A stretch of DNA of 64,000 nt from Piper betle (GCA_033002965.1 JAURVB010014699.1:1-64000); one strand, 5' to 3'. Positions 22,548 to 35,480 are shown, counted from the first letter of the stretch. The notes: generated by a model from the letters alone, not told the origin. Program-made: numbers and translations.

Positions 22548-24264
22548 ATTTGTAAGTGAGAAAGAGGTAATAAGGGCGAAGTTGTTATGAGTACATAGGA
22601 TATGTTAGTGACCATGTCTATTATCTAATTGCAAATGTTTTGTTGCGATCTTGACTCACTGTGATTTTTTTGATAGTTCTTCATCATATTCATGCACCAC
22701 ATGATTAGAAGAGGAGTTAGTATTTAGTTTTGATGTGTAGGTACAAAGTATAACCTTTCCGCCTAGGCGACAGAACACGCTTGGAGCTTCTGCGAGGTTT
22801 GTTTATGACTTGCCCCAGATTTATTGTTCTGTTCTATCGTGATTTATTTTTACTACTTGTAGGATGGGTTAAGTGGTGTTTGATCAGATCCCACTTAATG
22901 CAGGTCATTTAGTCGAATAGTTTTCTAGATTAATAACCCTCCAGGTTGAGATCCCTCAAGTATGATTTTGAAAACAAGATCCACCACAAGTTGCCTTCTA
23001 GCCTATTATATAAATCCCTTCCCAGGCCTTTATATATAATTTTATTGAGTTTTTAGTGATACGAGAAATGGTAAATCCGACTTGCACATACTATGAGCGG
23101 GTGCACATGTCAATCTTGATTAGTGAGTGGGCTATTCCATTCCCGAGGGATCCTAAGAAACTCCACGTTTACGTTCCTCACACCCGAAGAACCTAGAGGT
23201 TTACGGGTGCTGTTAAGTACAGCACACATTTGGACTTCTAGTTCAAAGAGTACTAAAGGTGACTACTTGATAGTACCATGCCTTCATGCTCAAGGCTAGG
23301 AGAATTATGGAGGAAAGGAGAGGGCATAGTATATACTAGTAGTCTTGTGGGACAATAAACAAAATTTAGATAATGTCGAGAGAGGCATCAGTAGATCAAT
23401 CAGTTTAGGATGCTCCCAGGTCTGCAACTTGGTGACTCCTTAGTAGGTGCCCTTTAGAGAGTTCTGATAAAGTATATGTATATTTGTCTTCACATGAGAG
23501 TTAATACTCATAGCCAGTTGGATATAGTTATATTTTGGACCAGTAACACTCGTTTCTATCGTGTTTTAATAAGATATGTAGGTGATCACTATGAGTTGGA
23601 TGTGCCAGCTTGGACGGAGGAGCAGTGATGTATTTTGCACATACATCTCAAGTGATATAATATTTAGTGCTTTGTTTGTCATGTCTTGACATTGACAATG
23701 ATGTGAAAAAGTGCAAGATATGATAATATGATGTGATACGATATTTGCTACTGTTGCAAAATTTCTAATGATGACATATTAATATATATGTTTTAGTAAT
23801 TAGATTTAGATATTGAATATGTACAGGAAGTGGGTCCAAACAAAAAATTTGATGTAAAATATGAATAGAATGCGCAAATGGGTTGAGACCTAAGATTCAG
23901 AACGACTTGTAGAGCAGAATTGAATTTTCTGTGAATGAAAATGTCTAATATATTTGTATATATTTATACATATTGAATTGATAGGGTGGCACCTAATTGC
24001 ACTTTTAGGGGAGACTCTGCCCATTTTATTTCATGAAATTTCAATGATTTTATTGTAATTATTTTGGTATGTAACTAATTTTCAGGCCATCTATACAAAA
24101 ACATGTTAGGGTTCTGTACATCTATCCATGCATCATGATTAGTATCTTCATCTTAAGATGCCAAGAGTAGATCTGCACGAGTTGGGTTTGTGTTAACCAA
24201 CCTAGTTGGGACCCATGACATTTTAGTTCGACTCGTGAGCGTGAATCAAATTTTGGGTGTTACA
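22548..24264 (+). mobile_element. LTR-B copy B1, right part
   Basis: From 22548 the sequence matches the interior of LTR-B ('gatgtgtaggtac', 'tagggtt', 'cttcatcttaagatgccaag') and ends ttttgggtgttaca at 24264. The left part was separated by the E1 insertion and lies outside the window. The bases after it (tagaaagttcc) are not the LTR-B primer site seen at 52568, so this is a 3' or solo LTR. Confidence 0.82.
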
Positions 24265-24744
24265 TAGAAAGTTCCTGTAATGACCAGCCATTTTTCACGA
24301 TATTGTGGGCCTTGCTAACAGGGTGTTACTCAAAATTTAACAAAACCCAACCCTATAACAACCAATCCTAACCGGACCAGTTGTTACTTAAAAGATTACA
24401 TGAATAATATGAAGCAAATAAGTCTAGCATTTCTAACTCAAAAGAACTTATTTTCAAATGACACTGCATAAAGTAATTATCCCACAGTCTTGGACCGTTT
24501 CCCATAGCCACATTTATAACACTAGAAAAGTAAAAAGAGAAGTCCGCTTATTAACCGTTCACCACCTGCTTTGGTAGAAAAACCACCCTGTCGTCTCTTA
24601 GTCTCTAGGTCCAGCTGCTAACCTGCGGAGGCAATTCCGTGTTAGTGATTAACCACTAAGCCATATAATTAAATAAAACAAGTCCATAAACTCCCTATCA
24701 TTATCTATAATATTGGCACTTGTGACCATTCCAACACGACCATT

Positions 24745-25140
24745 TATTAGCTGATGGTTCAATCCACCATGTCCATTAGTTGGCTGATGGGTCAGTCCAC
24801 CATGTCCATCTATTGGGTGATGGGTTAGCCCATCATGTACGTTACCGGCTGGCGAGTCCAATCCGCCATGTCCGCTATCGGCTGGATGGGTCAGTCCACC
24901 ATGTCCATCTATTTGCTGATGGGTCAGTCCACCATGTACGTAATTGGCTGGCGAATCCAATCTGCCATGTCCAATTTATTAGCTAATAGGTCAGTCCATC
25001 ACGTCCATTACCGGTTGGCGAGTCCAATCCGCCATGTCCGTTATCGGCTGGTGGGTCCAATCCACCATGTCCGTAATTGGCTGGCAAGTCCAATCCGCCA
25101 TGTCCAATTTAATGGCTAATGGGTCAGTCCATCGTGTCCA
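24745..25140 (-). repeat. Tek-F tandem repeat in the solo LTR
   Basis: Units of about 33 bp contain gacatggtggactgaccc, attggactcgccagcc and related variants, in higher-order sets of about 133 bp. There are fewer copies than in the F1 5' LTR (44335-45310). Confidence 0.85.
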
Positions 25141-26867
25141 TTATTTGATTATGAAGGGCATTGCCTGTGTGAGACTGCGTCAATTCCATGACCCGGTTCA
25201 CTTAGTGCATGGTGGTCGAATATGGGCTCAGGCTGACCAAGTTATCCACAAGGGAAAATACAACATTTTAAATAATTATACGGACCTGGATATTTTGAAC
25301 TTGCAGCTGCGACCAATGATGTTAATCTGAACGAGGACATAAAATTATACATGAGTATAATTTTATTCGAGTAGAAATACATGCAAATAAATGACTAATA
25401 TATATTACTATTAAATTTAAACAATATTAAAATTACTATTCATGTGACATAATCATTTAAATCCTACTTTACATTAATAATATAGATCATAATTAACACC
25501 TAACAAATAATAAACTATTTTTCAACTTATACTCAAATATTTAATTACTATTATTAGTATATTTTCCTTCGGTTATAATCTTTTTTAATCACTAGTATTA
25601 CTTACAGCAATTTAATTAATTAAGTTGTTTAATTAAATTATTTAAAATAATTTCTATTATTTTAATTTATAAATATTATTAATACAATTATTTTAAATTA
25701 TATGACTTTATAAAGTTTCGAACTTTATTTATTTCTATTATGCTATTTACGTTCGACGCGAGTGATGCTCCCCGACTATAATTTAATAACCCATTTTGTA
25801 CATTACTAACTTGTTATTAAAATAATCACTTTATTTACCTAATATTATATTTAATATGGTAAAGGTAACATCTTTATTTATTAATCACTTATAACCATCC
25901 GATTTAATTTAATCACTTTTATTACGTCGATTAATTATCGAAAGTTTCTCATTACCGTTTTATTTTTTTATTACTTATGTCCATGTCGACTTTGTCCAAT
26001 AACTAATTAGTTAAGTAACTTTACCCTATAACCTGTTAACGTAATTATTTTTAAAGATTTATTATGTGTTTGTATTATTTTTAACTCGAGTCAGTATCGA
26101 GTCAACTAGTATTTACAGAATTGCGACCACCCTTCTTCTTCTTCTACCCCGGGGAGCTCTGTTCCTGACTCCAGGCGCGCTCCAGCTGCCGCCGCCGCCA
26201 ACCACCTCCGGCCACCGTCAATCGTCGTCTACCAGCCCTGCCATGCCCTAGCGGTGTCGCCCCGGCCAACTCTGGCCGTTTTCAAGTAGTGGCGACGCCC
26301 GCATCGCTCTACTAGCAGCACGCTTGCGGCGGCGATTCCACCGCCGACGAGTGTCGCCGCTTTAATTGGGTGGTCGCCTCGTCACCCTCAACCACCTATC
26401 TACCTTCCCCGGCCCTATTGGAACCCGTCGCCACCTAGGGCGGCCAGATTTCTTCCCCCACCGCCGTCGCCCCTGTTTTTGCCGCCATTAAAGTTTTTGT
26501 CTATTCACCACCCTAGGCCGGCATCCTCAGCCGTGAGATCAACTCTATACTGATTGACGAAGAGAGTTGGATCATCTTCGGACGTCGGAACGGCCGTTGA
26601 CGCTGATTCCCGACTAGGCTTGCCTGTGCTTGCCCATCTCGCCGAATAGGGGAAACTCGTCCGCAATTTATCAAGTGTAAAATTATATTTGTTTTCTTAT
26701 TGATTTTAAACTTTTAATCCTCACGATTATAAAATTTATTATCAAATTAAAATATGCATGCAAGAAAATTAAGAAGAGGGAGATAGGAATACCTAAGCAA
26801 GGGAGAAGACACGCCAGCAACGAAGAGGAGAAGAGAATGCGAATGAAGGCTAGGGTGGAGGACACCC

Positions 26868-26875
26868 TTTATAAA
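26868..26875 (-). promoter_or_regulatory. Probable TATA box of the Tek-F LTR
   Basis: TTTATAAA on the minus strand, about 210 bp inside the LTR and just after the conserved 'accctagc-gtcatttcat' stretch. F1 has ctataaa at the equivalent place in its 3' LTR (48761-48767). Promoter function is inferred. Confidence 0.55.
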
Positions 26876-27087
26876 TGAAATGACAGCTAAGGTTTGTGAA
26901 AACACACTAACACCTGTATTTAATTCCTTTAATTGGGTAACCGGGTAAAGAATAAAATATTTAACCGGGTAGACTTAACCGGGTAGAGAATATAATATAG
27001 TTAATAGTAATTCTCTAACGTTCGATGCTTCCCTACCCGAGTTGAATATATTAAAAAAATTTTTTTTCCCACGGTCTTTACAGTTCC

Positions 27088-27552
27088 ATTAGTTGTAATT
27101 GCTCTACTTGTCTTAGGTCAATTACCTAAGTGATAATTAAACTTAAATATGTATGGTATTGATAAAGGGCATGCGGTCTTTATGAATTATTTTCTATGTG
27201 AATATTTGTCCTCCATAACTTGTGATTAGTACTTCGTGTGTTATTTTGACGAAGAGGATAGGGGGAGAATGATCCCTGCTTCTCCATGAAGTAAAATCCT
27301 CAAGCCAGAACTGCTTCTCAATACCCTTAATTACTTTCAACGGTATTTGAAATAGCTAAATGATGTTTCTTTCTTTAATTTGCTACCTACAACAATGTAA
27401 TTCGGTGACAAGAGCATGTCAAGGAAAGTCATCATTTTTACATCAAAAGTAATATGACTGTGAAAGGAATACTATTATAAACTTTATCTATGTCTAGACC
27501 ATTAAAAAGCCTTTGTGACTGAATAATGCAGATAAAAGTAGTGAACTAAAAT
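27088..27552. other. Unassigned sequence between LTR-B copies
   Basis: About 465 bp with no match to any other part of the window and no coding frame worth reporting. Together with 24265-24270 it is what flanked the solo Tek-F LTR before insertion. It could be the remnant of an LTR-B internal region, since it lies between two same-oriented LTR-B copies, or non-TE chromosomal DNA. Confidence 0.5.
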
Positions 27553-29693
27553 TATAAAACCCATAACTCGAGTCCGATTCCTACATTAGCGAACCAGTAG
27601 ATACAGCCATTAGTTCAAGTCTAGTTAGTATCATGACATACTTGCTAAGCCGAAGCCAGTTGTGTCTTACGAGCTATGAGAGTCACGTGGACCTAAGTAT
27701 ATGATGATAACGTAAGAAAAATGATGAGAAAAGTATGCATCGAGTTATCAGAATATATGATAGTGTGCAGTTATTTTTTTATGTATTTGATTGTAGAATT
27801 ATTTTTAAGTTGAATAACGCATTTGGGTAGCATTAACATCAAAATGTCTTGTGTTATATTTTATGGTTTATTTTATGTCATGCAATAGGGTGTGTTTCGA
27901 TGTTAATGAGTGTATTATATTTTATGGTATATTTCTATATATTTCTGGATTTTTTTAAAATTTATTAGGAGTTAGTTATTATTTTCGACTCGAGTCGGAG
28001 TTGAGTCAACTTTTATTTACAAGATTGCCACCAAACCCTCACCCTGACGCTTTCACCTTCTCATCCTGTCACTGCCCGGATGCAGCTGCAAATGGCTCCT
28101 CCGGCTGCCTCACCACCGCCAATCAACACCACCACCTCCGTTGGAGTGTCACCAAGACGCACGACGCACTGGAGCCATGCACTAGCACCACATTCCCTAT
28201 GCCTTTTGCCGCCAGCCGCGCTGCTCCACCGTTGATTTGCTGTTATCGCCCTTCCATTTCAAACCAGACATATTTTTCCCCAATTGAGCTCTGCCGCCGA
28301 GACCGGCCAAGGGCCAAAAGGCAAACCGGCTGACCCCGGCCAACCTACAACTGTTGCTGGAGACCATCGCCGCCAAAGCCACCCTCACCACCAGCTCACC
28401 AGGAAAACTTCTCAAAACTGCCGAAAAAGATGATTGCTGGAATTTGCCGGAATTTCGTCAAATTCCTCCAGCCAAACCCAATCAAACCTCCGACACCACC
28501 AAGTGCTGAATTCGTGTCCCAAATAGCACAACACACCCTAGTCGTAACTGATCTCCAACAATGCGAGATATAATTACCTTCAAGATAATCAATTAAAATT
28601 GATAATTATTGGCCCAACATGTTAGGATTTGATTGATTGATGTGATAAATTATTTTGATTGTAAATATAATGTATTCGTATGATTTGAATTATATTGAAT
28701 GAATGTTAATGACATAATTAGTTAAATTAAGTCTACATTTCTAATTAACTACACTGCAATTTAGATAATCATGATGTGACTTGATGTGAATGGGCTAATG
28801 AGTCTATATTTTAGGATGTGTGAATGCATCATTTAGATAGTGGGCGTTAGCTTTTAGATTTGATGTGTAGGTGCGGAGTAGGAGCTCACCGCCTAAGTGC
28901 GTGGACACGATTAGTGTGTCTATTAGCTCCATGTAGGGCTCGCTTTTGGTTTGAATTTCTCACTCTATTGTGATTTATTCTAATAGGTAAGCAAACGTGT
29001 CGAGTGGTGGATTTATCATATACTACTCGATAGAGGCCATTTTGTTGTACAAATTTTAAGATTAAGAACCCTCGAGGATGAGATCCCACAAGTTAGCTTT
29101 AGAAAACTCAGATATAGATCAAGATGCCTTTGGGCTTACTAAATTAAAATGCCTACCTAGACCTATCTACTCGTTCCATTCTCGAGGAACTCTGACAATT
29201 CCACCTATCAGCTCCTCAAACCCAAAGAAGTGTGGTGGATTATTGGTACTGCATTGCAGCATATGTCAAGACTTGTGATTCAAAGGGTACTAAAGGTGCT
29301 TCCTTGAGAGTACTTGATGTTTGTGCTGAGGGCCATGAGTGATATGGAGGATGTAGAGGGCTTTATGAGTGGTGGATATAACATTTGTTGTTGATATGGT
29401 GGTCCCTATTTCAATTTTAGGGGAGACTCTGTCCGTTTTGTTTTTAGAATCTTAATTTTCTGAACTTCTACAAAGTTTGCTTTAATTTGAATGTAGTTGG
29501 CATATCACATCATGCATTTAAAACAATGATAGATAATAAGCATGTCATCAATGCAATGATGGTTGCATCACCATCTTGAGTCGTCGAGGGTACATCCTGG
29601 TCGGCTTAGCAGAATTAACTGGATTAGCAAATGGTTAGGTCGCCGATAGCATTTCCCGCTCAGTCCGCAGGGGAACCGAAACAGGGTGTTACT
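27553..29693 (+). mobile_element. LTR-B copy B2 (5' LTR)
   Basis: Starts tataaaacccataactcgag (TGTAAAACCC in B4) and ends acagggtgttac. It is followed by a degenerate tRNA-Met-type primer site (gctattagagctaaccc), so it is a 5' LTR. A GC-rich block (28000-28560) follows the shared CGAGTC motif. It contains small frames such as 28001-28333 that do not resemble a known protein and are not conserved as frames in B3 or B4. Confidence 0.83.
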
Positions 29694-30091
29694 ATTTGCT
29701 ATTAGAGCTAACCCTTGGTTGATCAAGATGGTAGATGTTCTTACATGTTACATGTCTGCAAAAGTTGCTCTGAGTTGTACCAACATGTATATATATTTTT
29801 TAATGATTTTGTTTGCAGATTTTCCTACCCAACAGTGGTATGATAAGGTGTTTTTGTAAAGTAGTGATTACAAGCAAAATGGTGAGACAGATTCACTGGA
29901 CATAGAATAGGGCTCCATCCCCACCATTGCCTAGAGAGGACAGTCACAGTCATGGTGACAGTGACATGACATCTAGCTGACCAAAGACAACCATGCCACA
30001 AGGAGGAGCCAATGTGTCAATTTTAGTTAGTCGATGCAATGAAAGTCATCGCCATGATAATCACCATAGTAGGAGCAGTCAACAAGAGAGT
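29694..30091 (+). mobile_element. LTR-B internal region: leader and start of gag
   Basis: After the primer site, a leader of about 185 bp leads to ATG 29879 (MVRQIHW, then a stop) and a decayed arginine/serine-rich frame (about 29879-30085). This is most likely the first part of a Ty3/gypsy-type gag. It is cut at 30092 by C1. Assignment to gag is inference from position only. Confidence 0.55.
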
Positions 30092-30408
30092 TGTAAAGAT
30101 CTGGAAATAAATATAATAATAATAATGACGTTCGACGCAATGGATCAAGTGTGGAAAAAAATTTGTTAGCTGGATAAGTATGAATTACCCAGTTAATTGA
30201 AAAATAATTTTTAATTGGATAATTCTAGTTCAATCGGTCGAGTCGACTACATTATTTATCCAATTAACCATTTAAGTGAACTATACAATGTACCCATTTA
30301 ATAGGTTAAGTGAAATGGTTAAATGGACCATGTTGATTACCCAATTACCCGGTTAAAGGAATTACGGTGAAAGGGTGCTTCCACATACCCTAGCCATCAT
30401 TTTATTCA

Positions 30409-30418
30409 TTATAAAAGG
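30409..30418 (+). promoter_or_regulatory. Probable TATA box of the Tek-C LTR
   Basis: TTATAAAAGG, about 320 bp into the LTR and after 'accctagccatcattttatt'. It is the best TATA match of the Tek LTRs here. The transcription start would be near 30440. Confidence 0.65.
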
Positions 30419-31849
30419 AAAAGGGGGGGGGTTGGGGGGCGTCATCTACATTTTTCCTCCTTAGACAGACACCGGATTTCCTCCTTCGCTCGGGTAATTT
30501 GCTTTCCTTTCTTTTCTATTGTTACATGCATATACATGTTGCATAAATCATAAACATGATAAACATAAGAATTAAATGAAAAATCAACAACGGAAGAAGA
30601 AAACCAGGAGGACGTCCTGCTGTTTTCCAGCAGCAACCAGGCCATGTTTCCATCCATGGTGCGGGGTTGACGTGCTGGAGATGGGAATTGCTCCCGACGG
30701 TGATGCTGGCCGGATGGAGTCACCTTGGAGGGCCAAAACAGACCGTCGAGGAGGCACGCAGGTCTGAAATCCGAGGGGAGAACAGGTTGGTGTTGCCATG
30801 GGTGGTGTTGTTGGCCAGACATGGATCCACCATGGAAAGTGCAGACTGGTCGTCACCTAGGGTGGTGCTGGTCGTCACCTTAATGGGGCAGGACATGGTC
30901 GCCATGGCTGCTGGTCGGCCACCATGAATGGTGAAATTAAGGTCCCCATGTAGGGTGTAGTCCGAGTTCCATGAGAAAGCAGCGGATAAAGATTGGATCT
31001 TTGGGGTTTTTTCCAATCGGATCAGTGGGGTAGATAGAAGATGGGGTCTGAAATTGGGTGGAAGGAAAAGAAGACATGCAGGTTGGGTGCTGATTATGTG
31101 ACCGACATGGAGTCACCATGGTCAGGTTGGGGTTGCTGATTGGGTGGCCGGAATGGGGTCGCCAAGGGCTCGTTGAGGGTTGCCATGTGGGGGCCAAGTT
31201 GGAGATGCCATGGCACCAAATGGAGGCTTCCACGTTATTGGTTGGTCGCCATGCATGATGAAAATACCGGCTTTCACAGGTTGACTACAATAAAGCTTCG
31301 AGCTTTGGGGTCGTTAAATTAATTGTTAAAGTAGAATGGCGACCAGGTAAATATGGGAGAACTCGATGCGGTTGAGTTAGAATATAAAGTAAATACAAAA
31401 GAATTAAGTATGGGACATGTTAATATATAAATTATCAATTAGATAATGGGGATTTGGATGGGGATAATTAATAATTAATTGCCATTAGAATTGCTGAAAA
31501 TTTAATAAGAAATAAAGACTAACATGAACTAATTACATCATTTAAAATTGATAGTATATTAGTGATGTCAGTTGCATGTAGGTTCATGCAAAATAAAATT
31601 ATACTAATGTATAATTTTATGCCCTCATTCAGATTAGGGTTCACGGGTCACAATCAGACAAAATCACAAGTCAGGTACGTATAATAGGTAAAACATCGTA
31701 TTTTCATTGTTGGAAGCCTTGGTCGGCCTGAGCCCAGATTCGACCACCATGCACCGAGTGAACCGGGGTCAAAGAATTGACTCAGTCCGACACTGGGTCG
31801 TATTATGTGCGTAAAGTTTGAAATGCATTAACATTGTTTTGGAGTAGTG

Positions 31850-32540
31850 ATAGCCGCCCCATAAAAAAGCTACGGCCGGGGCGAGCAAGGCACATCGATT
31901 CCTCCATCGCATTGGAGTGCAGTATTGCCTCCCCATAAAAATGCAACAGCTGGGGTGTGCAAGGCACTGGCACTGGAGTGCAGTGATAGCCTCCCCAGAA
32001 AAAGACTACGGCCGGGGTGTGTGAGGCACTGGCACTAGAGTTGGCAGCGAGAGCTTCCCCACAAATGGGGCATAGCAATCACCTGAGTGCAGTGATAGCC
32101 TCCCCATAAAAAGGCTACGGCCAGGGTGTGCAAGGCAGTGGCACTGGAGTGCAGTGATAGCCTCCCCATAAAAAGGCTACAGCCGAGGTGTAAGAGGCAC
32201 TAGCACTAGAGTTGGCAGTGAGAGCTTCCCCACAAACGAGGCATAGCAATCACCTGAGTGTATTGATAGCCTCCCCATAAAAATACTACGGCCAGGGTGT
32301 GGAAGGCACTGGCACTGGAGTGTAGTGATAGCCTCCCCATAAAAAGGCTACGGTTGGGGGTGTGAGAGGCACTGGCACTACAATTGGTAGTGTGAGCTTC
32401 CCCACAAACAGGGCGTAGCAATCACCTGAGTACAGTGATAACGTCCCCAAAAAAGGTTACGGCCAGGGAGTACGAGGCACTGGCACTGGAGATGGTAGTG
32501 GTAGCCTCCCCATAAAAGGGCTACGGCCAGGGTGTGTAGA
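31850..32540 (+). repeat. Tek-C tandem repeat, longest array
   Basis: About eight units mix the 62-bp and 109-bp forms. Each has agcctccccata...ggctac and gaggcactggcact, and the long form adds cttccccacaaacg.ggc. Copy number is higher than in C0, C2 or C4. Confidence 0.88.
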
Positions 32541-32931
32541 TCACAGTGGATACCTCCTCCGCATTGTTTTGGAGTATAGCGGAATCGCTCCACCGCATAT
32601 TAAAATAAACATAAGGAAATAGTGGAATGTACTTGATTTGTTTTATCTATTATACTACGTAGGGTTTCAATCACTAACACAGAATTGCCTCTGCAAGTGT
32701 CCAGATACGAAATTAGGTGATTGACAACCAGGGCATGGAGCAAAATAAATATGAGGACTCCTTTTTTTATTTATTTGATAAATAAGTGTGGCTACTGGGA
32801 AACGGTCTAAGACTGTGGGATCTTTATATATGTTTTTGTTTAAAAAAAATGTTAGACACATTTGCTTAATTGTGAGTAACACCTGGCCAGCTAGGCTCAC
32901 AATGTTTTGATAAATGGCTGGTCGTTACAGG

Positions 32932-32944
32932 TGGTATCAAATCC
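32932..32944 (+). other. Primer-binding site of C1, decayed
   Basis: tggtatcaaatcc in place of tggtatcagagcc, two bases after the LTR end. Confidence 0.85.
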
Positions 32945-33106
32945 AGGTTTCCCAAAAGCTCACATCTTGTGAATCAAGTATCTTGTTGAAGAGTCCAATA
33001 TTTATCTTTCTCCAATGGGGTATGTCATTAGGGAATTAGTGACTCACTAACAAACCGATATAATCATTGAAAAAATTGTAATGAACCATAACGAAATATA
33101 TTTTAG

Positions 33107-33946
33107 ATGGCAGGCACCCGAAGGAAGTCAAGCCAAGCTGCGCAGTCGGACACGAACGTGGAGAGTGTGTTAGGCCAAATTTTGACGGCCATATAGGGAT
33201 TTGCGCAGGCTTCAGATAATACCAGTTCTGTGATTCAGAACATAGTGTAGCAATTACCTGGATTGGTAATAGGGAATGGAGCTCCAAATTTGGCTGTGGG
33301 TCCTAGTAGTGTCCCAAATGGGGATCAGGGGAGCATCCAAGAGCATGTAGGGATAGCTGACCTGGGAGAGCAAGGGGAACTTCCAAACCCAGTGCCACCG
33401 GTAGTCCGACAAGTGGTATTGCCAGTTGAGAATGACAGTGATCGATACACTGTAGAGAAATACCGGAGGAACAGAGCTGAGGTATTTATTGGTGGGACTG
33501 ATCCAATAAGGCGGAGAGCTGGTTGGACATTACTGAGAAAGCATTTAGAGCTCTCGTGGCAACATGCATGCTTCAGGAGGAAGCATCCTATTGGTGGAAA
33601 TCCGTGGAGAAGACTGCGTTCCATCAACGAGAGATTTCGTCCATTCCTTGGGCGGAATTTGTAACAGCTTTCAATGGACAATATTTTCTTGAGTTTGTTG
33701 TCCAAAAGAAAGCACTGGAATTTGCCACTCTAAATCAGAGGGATGATTCAGTCCGAGAGTATGCGAAAAATTTCTAGCAAATGGAGTGATTTGCACCTGG
33801 GAGTTTGGCAACTGCCGAGGCCAACGCAGACAAATTTTTCTGGGTGTTGAAGCCAAAATTGAGGAGTAGGGTTGCTACGGCGCCAAGAGGCACTATAACC
33901 GAAGTGATTGAGGCATCCAATACTCATGAGTTTGTGTACGACTATG
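33107..33946 (+). pseudogene. C1 gag, N-terminal and core part
   Basis: ATG 33107 begins MAGTRRKSSQAAQS and is stopped after about 29 codons (CAG to TAG in 'gccatataggg'). The core is readable in two frames (33263-33664 and 33523-33777): NPVPPVVRQVVLPV, TVEKYRRNRAEVFIGG, CMLQEEASYWWKSVEKT and FNGQYF. It ends FVYDYV at the LTR-B insertion (33947) and resumes at 38847. Colinear with C2 gag. Confidence 0.88.
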
Positions 33947-35324
33947 TGTAACACCCCAAATCTGGTCCACACTCATGAACCGAACCGGCATGTTACAGGC
34001 CCCGGTTAGGTCGACTAACCGAACCTAACTCATGTGGATCCAATCTCGGCGTCTTAAGATGAAGATACGACTCGCAATGCATTGATGATTATACAACCCT
34101 AACGTGGTACTACATGAATGACATGTAATTCAAGCACACACCAATACCATTACGATTAAACTTAATAAAAATTCTAAAATAAAACGGACAGAATTTCCCC
34201 TAAAAGTGCAATTAGGATCCACCCTGTCAAAACAATACATACCAATATATATGCATATATCAATAATTTTAATCACACATAATCTAATATATTGTCAATT
34301 CATTATAGAACATGGGCCATACTTCTGCTGCACACTCTGATCACATCTCACCTCTTATCATCATATCTTAGCTTTTCATCATGTCATAACATTATCTCAT
34401 TGCATTTAATCATATCCTATCATGTCTTAGTATTTCACATCATTCACAATATGATAGCATCATCAATAAAATATAAACACTCAATCGACTAACATGTGTG
34501 CAAGTGACAACAATGCTCCTCCGTCCAAGCTGGCTCCTTCAACTTGTGATTATTACCAAATATAGTATTAAAACACGTTAGTAACAAGTGTTACTAGTCC
34601 AAAAAATAAAATAACTATAACAAGATGGCTATGAGAGCAAACTCTCATATGAAAGAAAACATCATACTCCACGTGAACACTCTGAAGGGCACTACTGAGG
34701 AGCCACTGGGCTACAGACCCGGTAGCATCCCGAAACTTACTAATCTGCTGCTGGAATACTGTGCCGCTCTCGGCACTTCTTTTCAGTACTTCTGTGAAAC
34801 TTTATCCTAAGCCCTCTCCTTACCTCCATATTTCTCCTAGCCTTGAGCACGAAGGCCGAGTACTCTCAGGCAGTCGCCTTTAGTACCCTTTGAACCACAA
34901 GTCCGGACATGCGCTGTACTAAACAGTACCCATAAACCTCCACGTTCTCTAGGTGTGAGGAACTCAAACGCGGAGTTGTCAGGATCCCTCGGGAATGGAA
35001 CAGTCCACTGGCACTAATCCAGAGCCCACTTTGACTGTCACGGCATCCTCTGCATTGTACGTGCAGTCGATTTCTCCATCTCTTATCACAGAAATGCGAA
35101 AACTATATATATATATAGGCTTGGGTAGGGAGTTATATAATAGGCCCGAAGGCAACTTTTGGTGGATCTTGTTTTCGAAATCAATGTAAAAACCATGATT
35201 TTTATTACAAGACTCGAACCTAGATATTATGAAATAAATATAGATGAACCAATATGGTTGGTTATCAAGTCGACCGGTCATGGTTCGACTTAAGGTCACC
35301 TAGAAAATACCTATTCATGAATGG

Positions 35325-35470
35325 ATGATGGGGTTGTGAGAATTTAATGAAGGGGTCGTTGAACCTAGGAAATACCAATGGATGATGGGGTGTGAGAATT
35401 TAATGAAGGGGCTCGTTGAACCTAGGGAATACCAATGGATGATGGGGTATGAGAATTTAATGGAGGGAAT
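35325..35470 (+). repeat. Three direct repeats of about 58 bp upstream of the TATA-like site
   Basis: The segment with aatggatgatgggg, gagaatttaatg and cgttgaacctagg occurs three times with small changes, directly upstream of the TATA-like run. Such promoter-proximal repeats are common in LTR U3 regions. A regulatory role is inference. Confidence 0.75.
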
Positions 35471-35480
35471 GGTTGAAGTG

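Larger units (their letters stand above)
24276..27082 (-). mobile_element. Solo LTR of Tek-F, TSD GTTCC
   Basis: 2807-bp minus-strand LTR: starts TGTAAAGACCGTGGG at 27082 and ends ...GGTCATTACA at 24276, flanked by GTTCC (24271-24275 and 27083-27087). No internal region follows, so it is a solo LTR left by LTR-LTR recombination. Blocks are the same as in F1: TATA region, GC-rich block (26100-26620), AT-rich block, core (25160-25240) and tandem repeats (24745-25140). Its end carries the double tail described for F1. Confidence 0.93.
30092..32929 (+). repeat. C1 5' LTR (full-length Tek-C LTR, 2838 bp)
   Basis: Starts TGTAAAGATCTGG (TGTAAAGACCCGG in C2's 3' LTR) and ends GGTCGTTACA. Order: (aat)n near the start, TATA box (30409), GC-richer block (30590-31250), AT-rich block (31330-31640), core (31720-31800), tandem repeats (31850-32540), tail. 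It is the only complete Tek-C LTR in the window and serves as reference for the truncated ones. Confidence 0.9.

Noticed and set aside
30442..31322. Overlapping 60-126-codon frames on both strands
   Set aside because: GC-richer block of the C1 LTR. Frames are not preserved at 59798-60222, the same block in C4.
34292..34810. Two short frames of 61-66 codons
   Set aside because: They fall in the minus-strand solo LTR-B and have no counterpart in other LTR-B copies.
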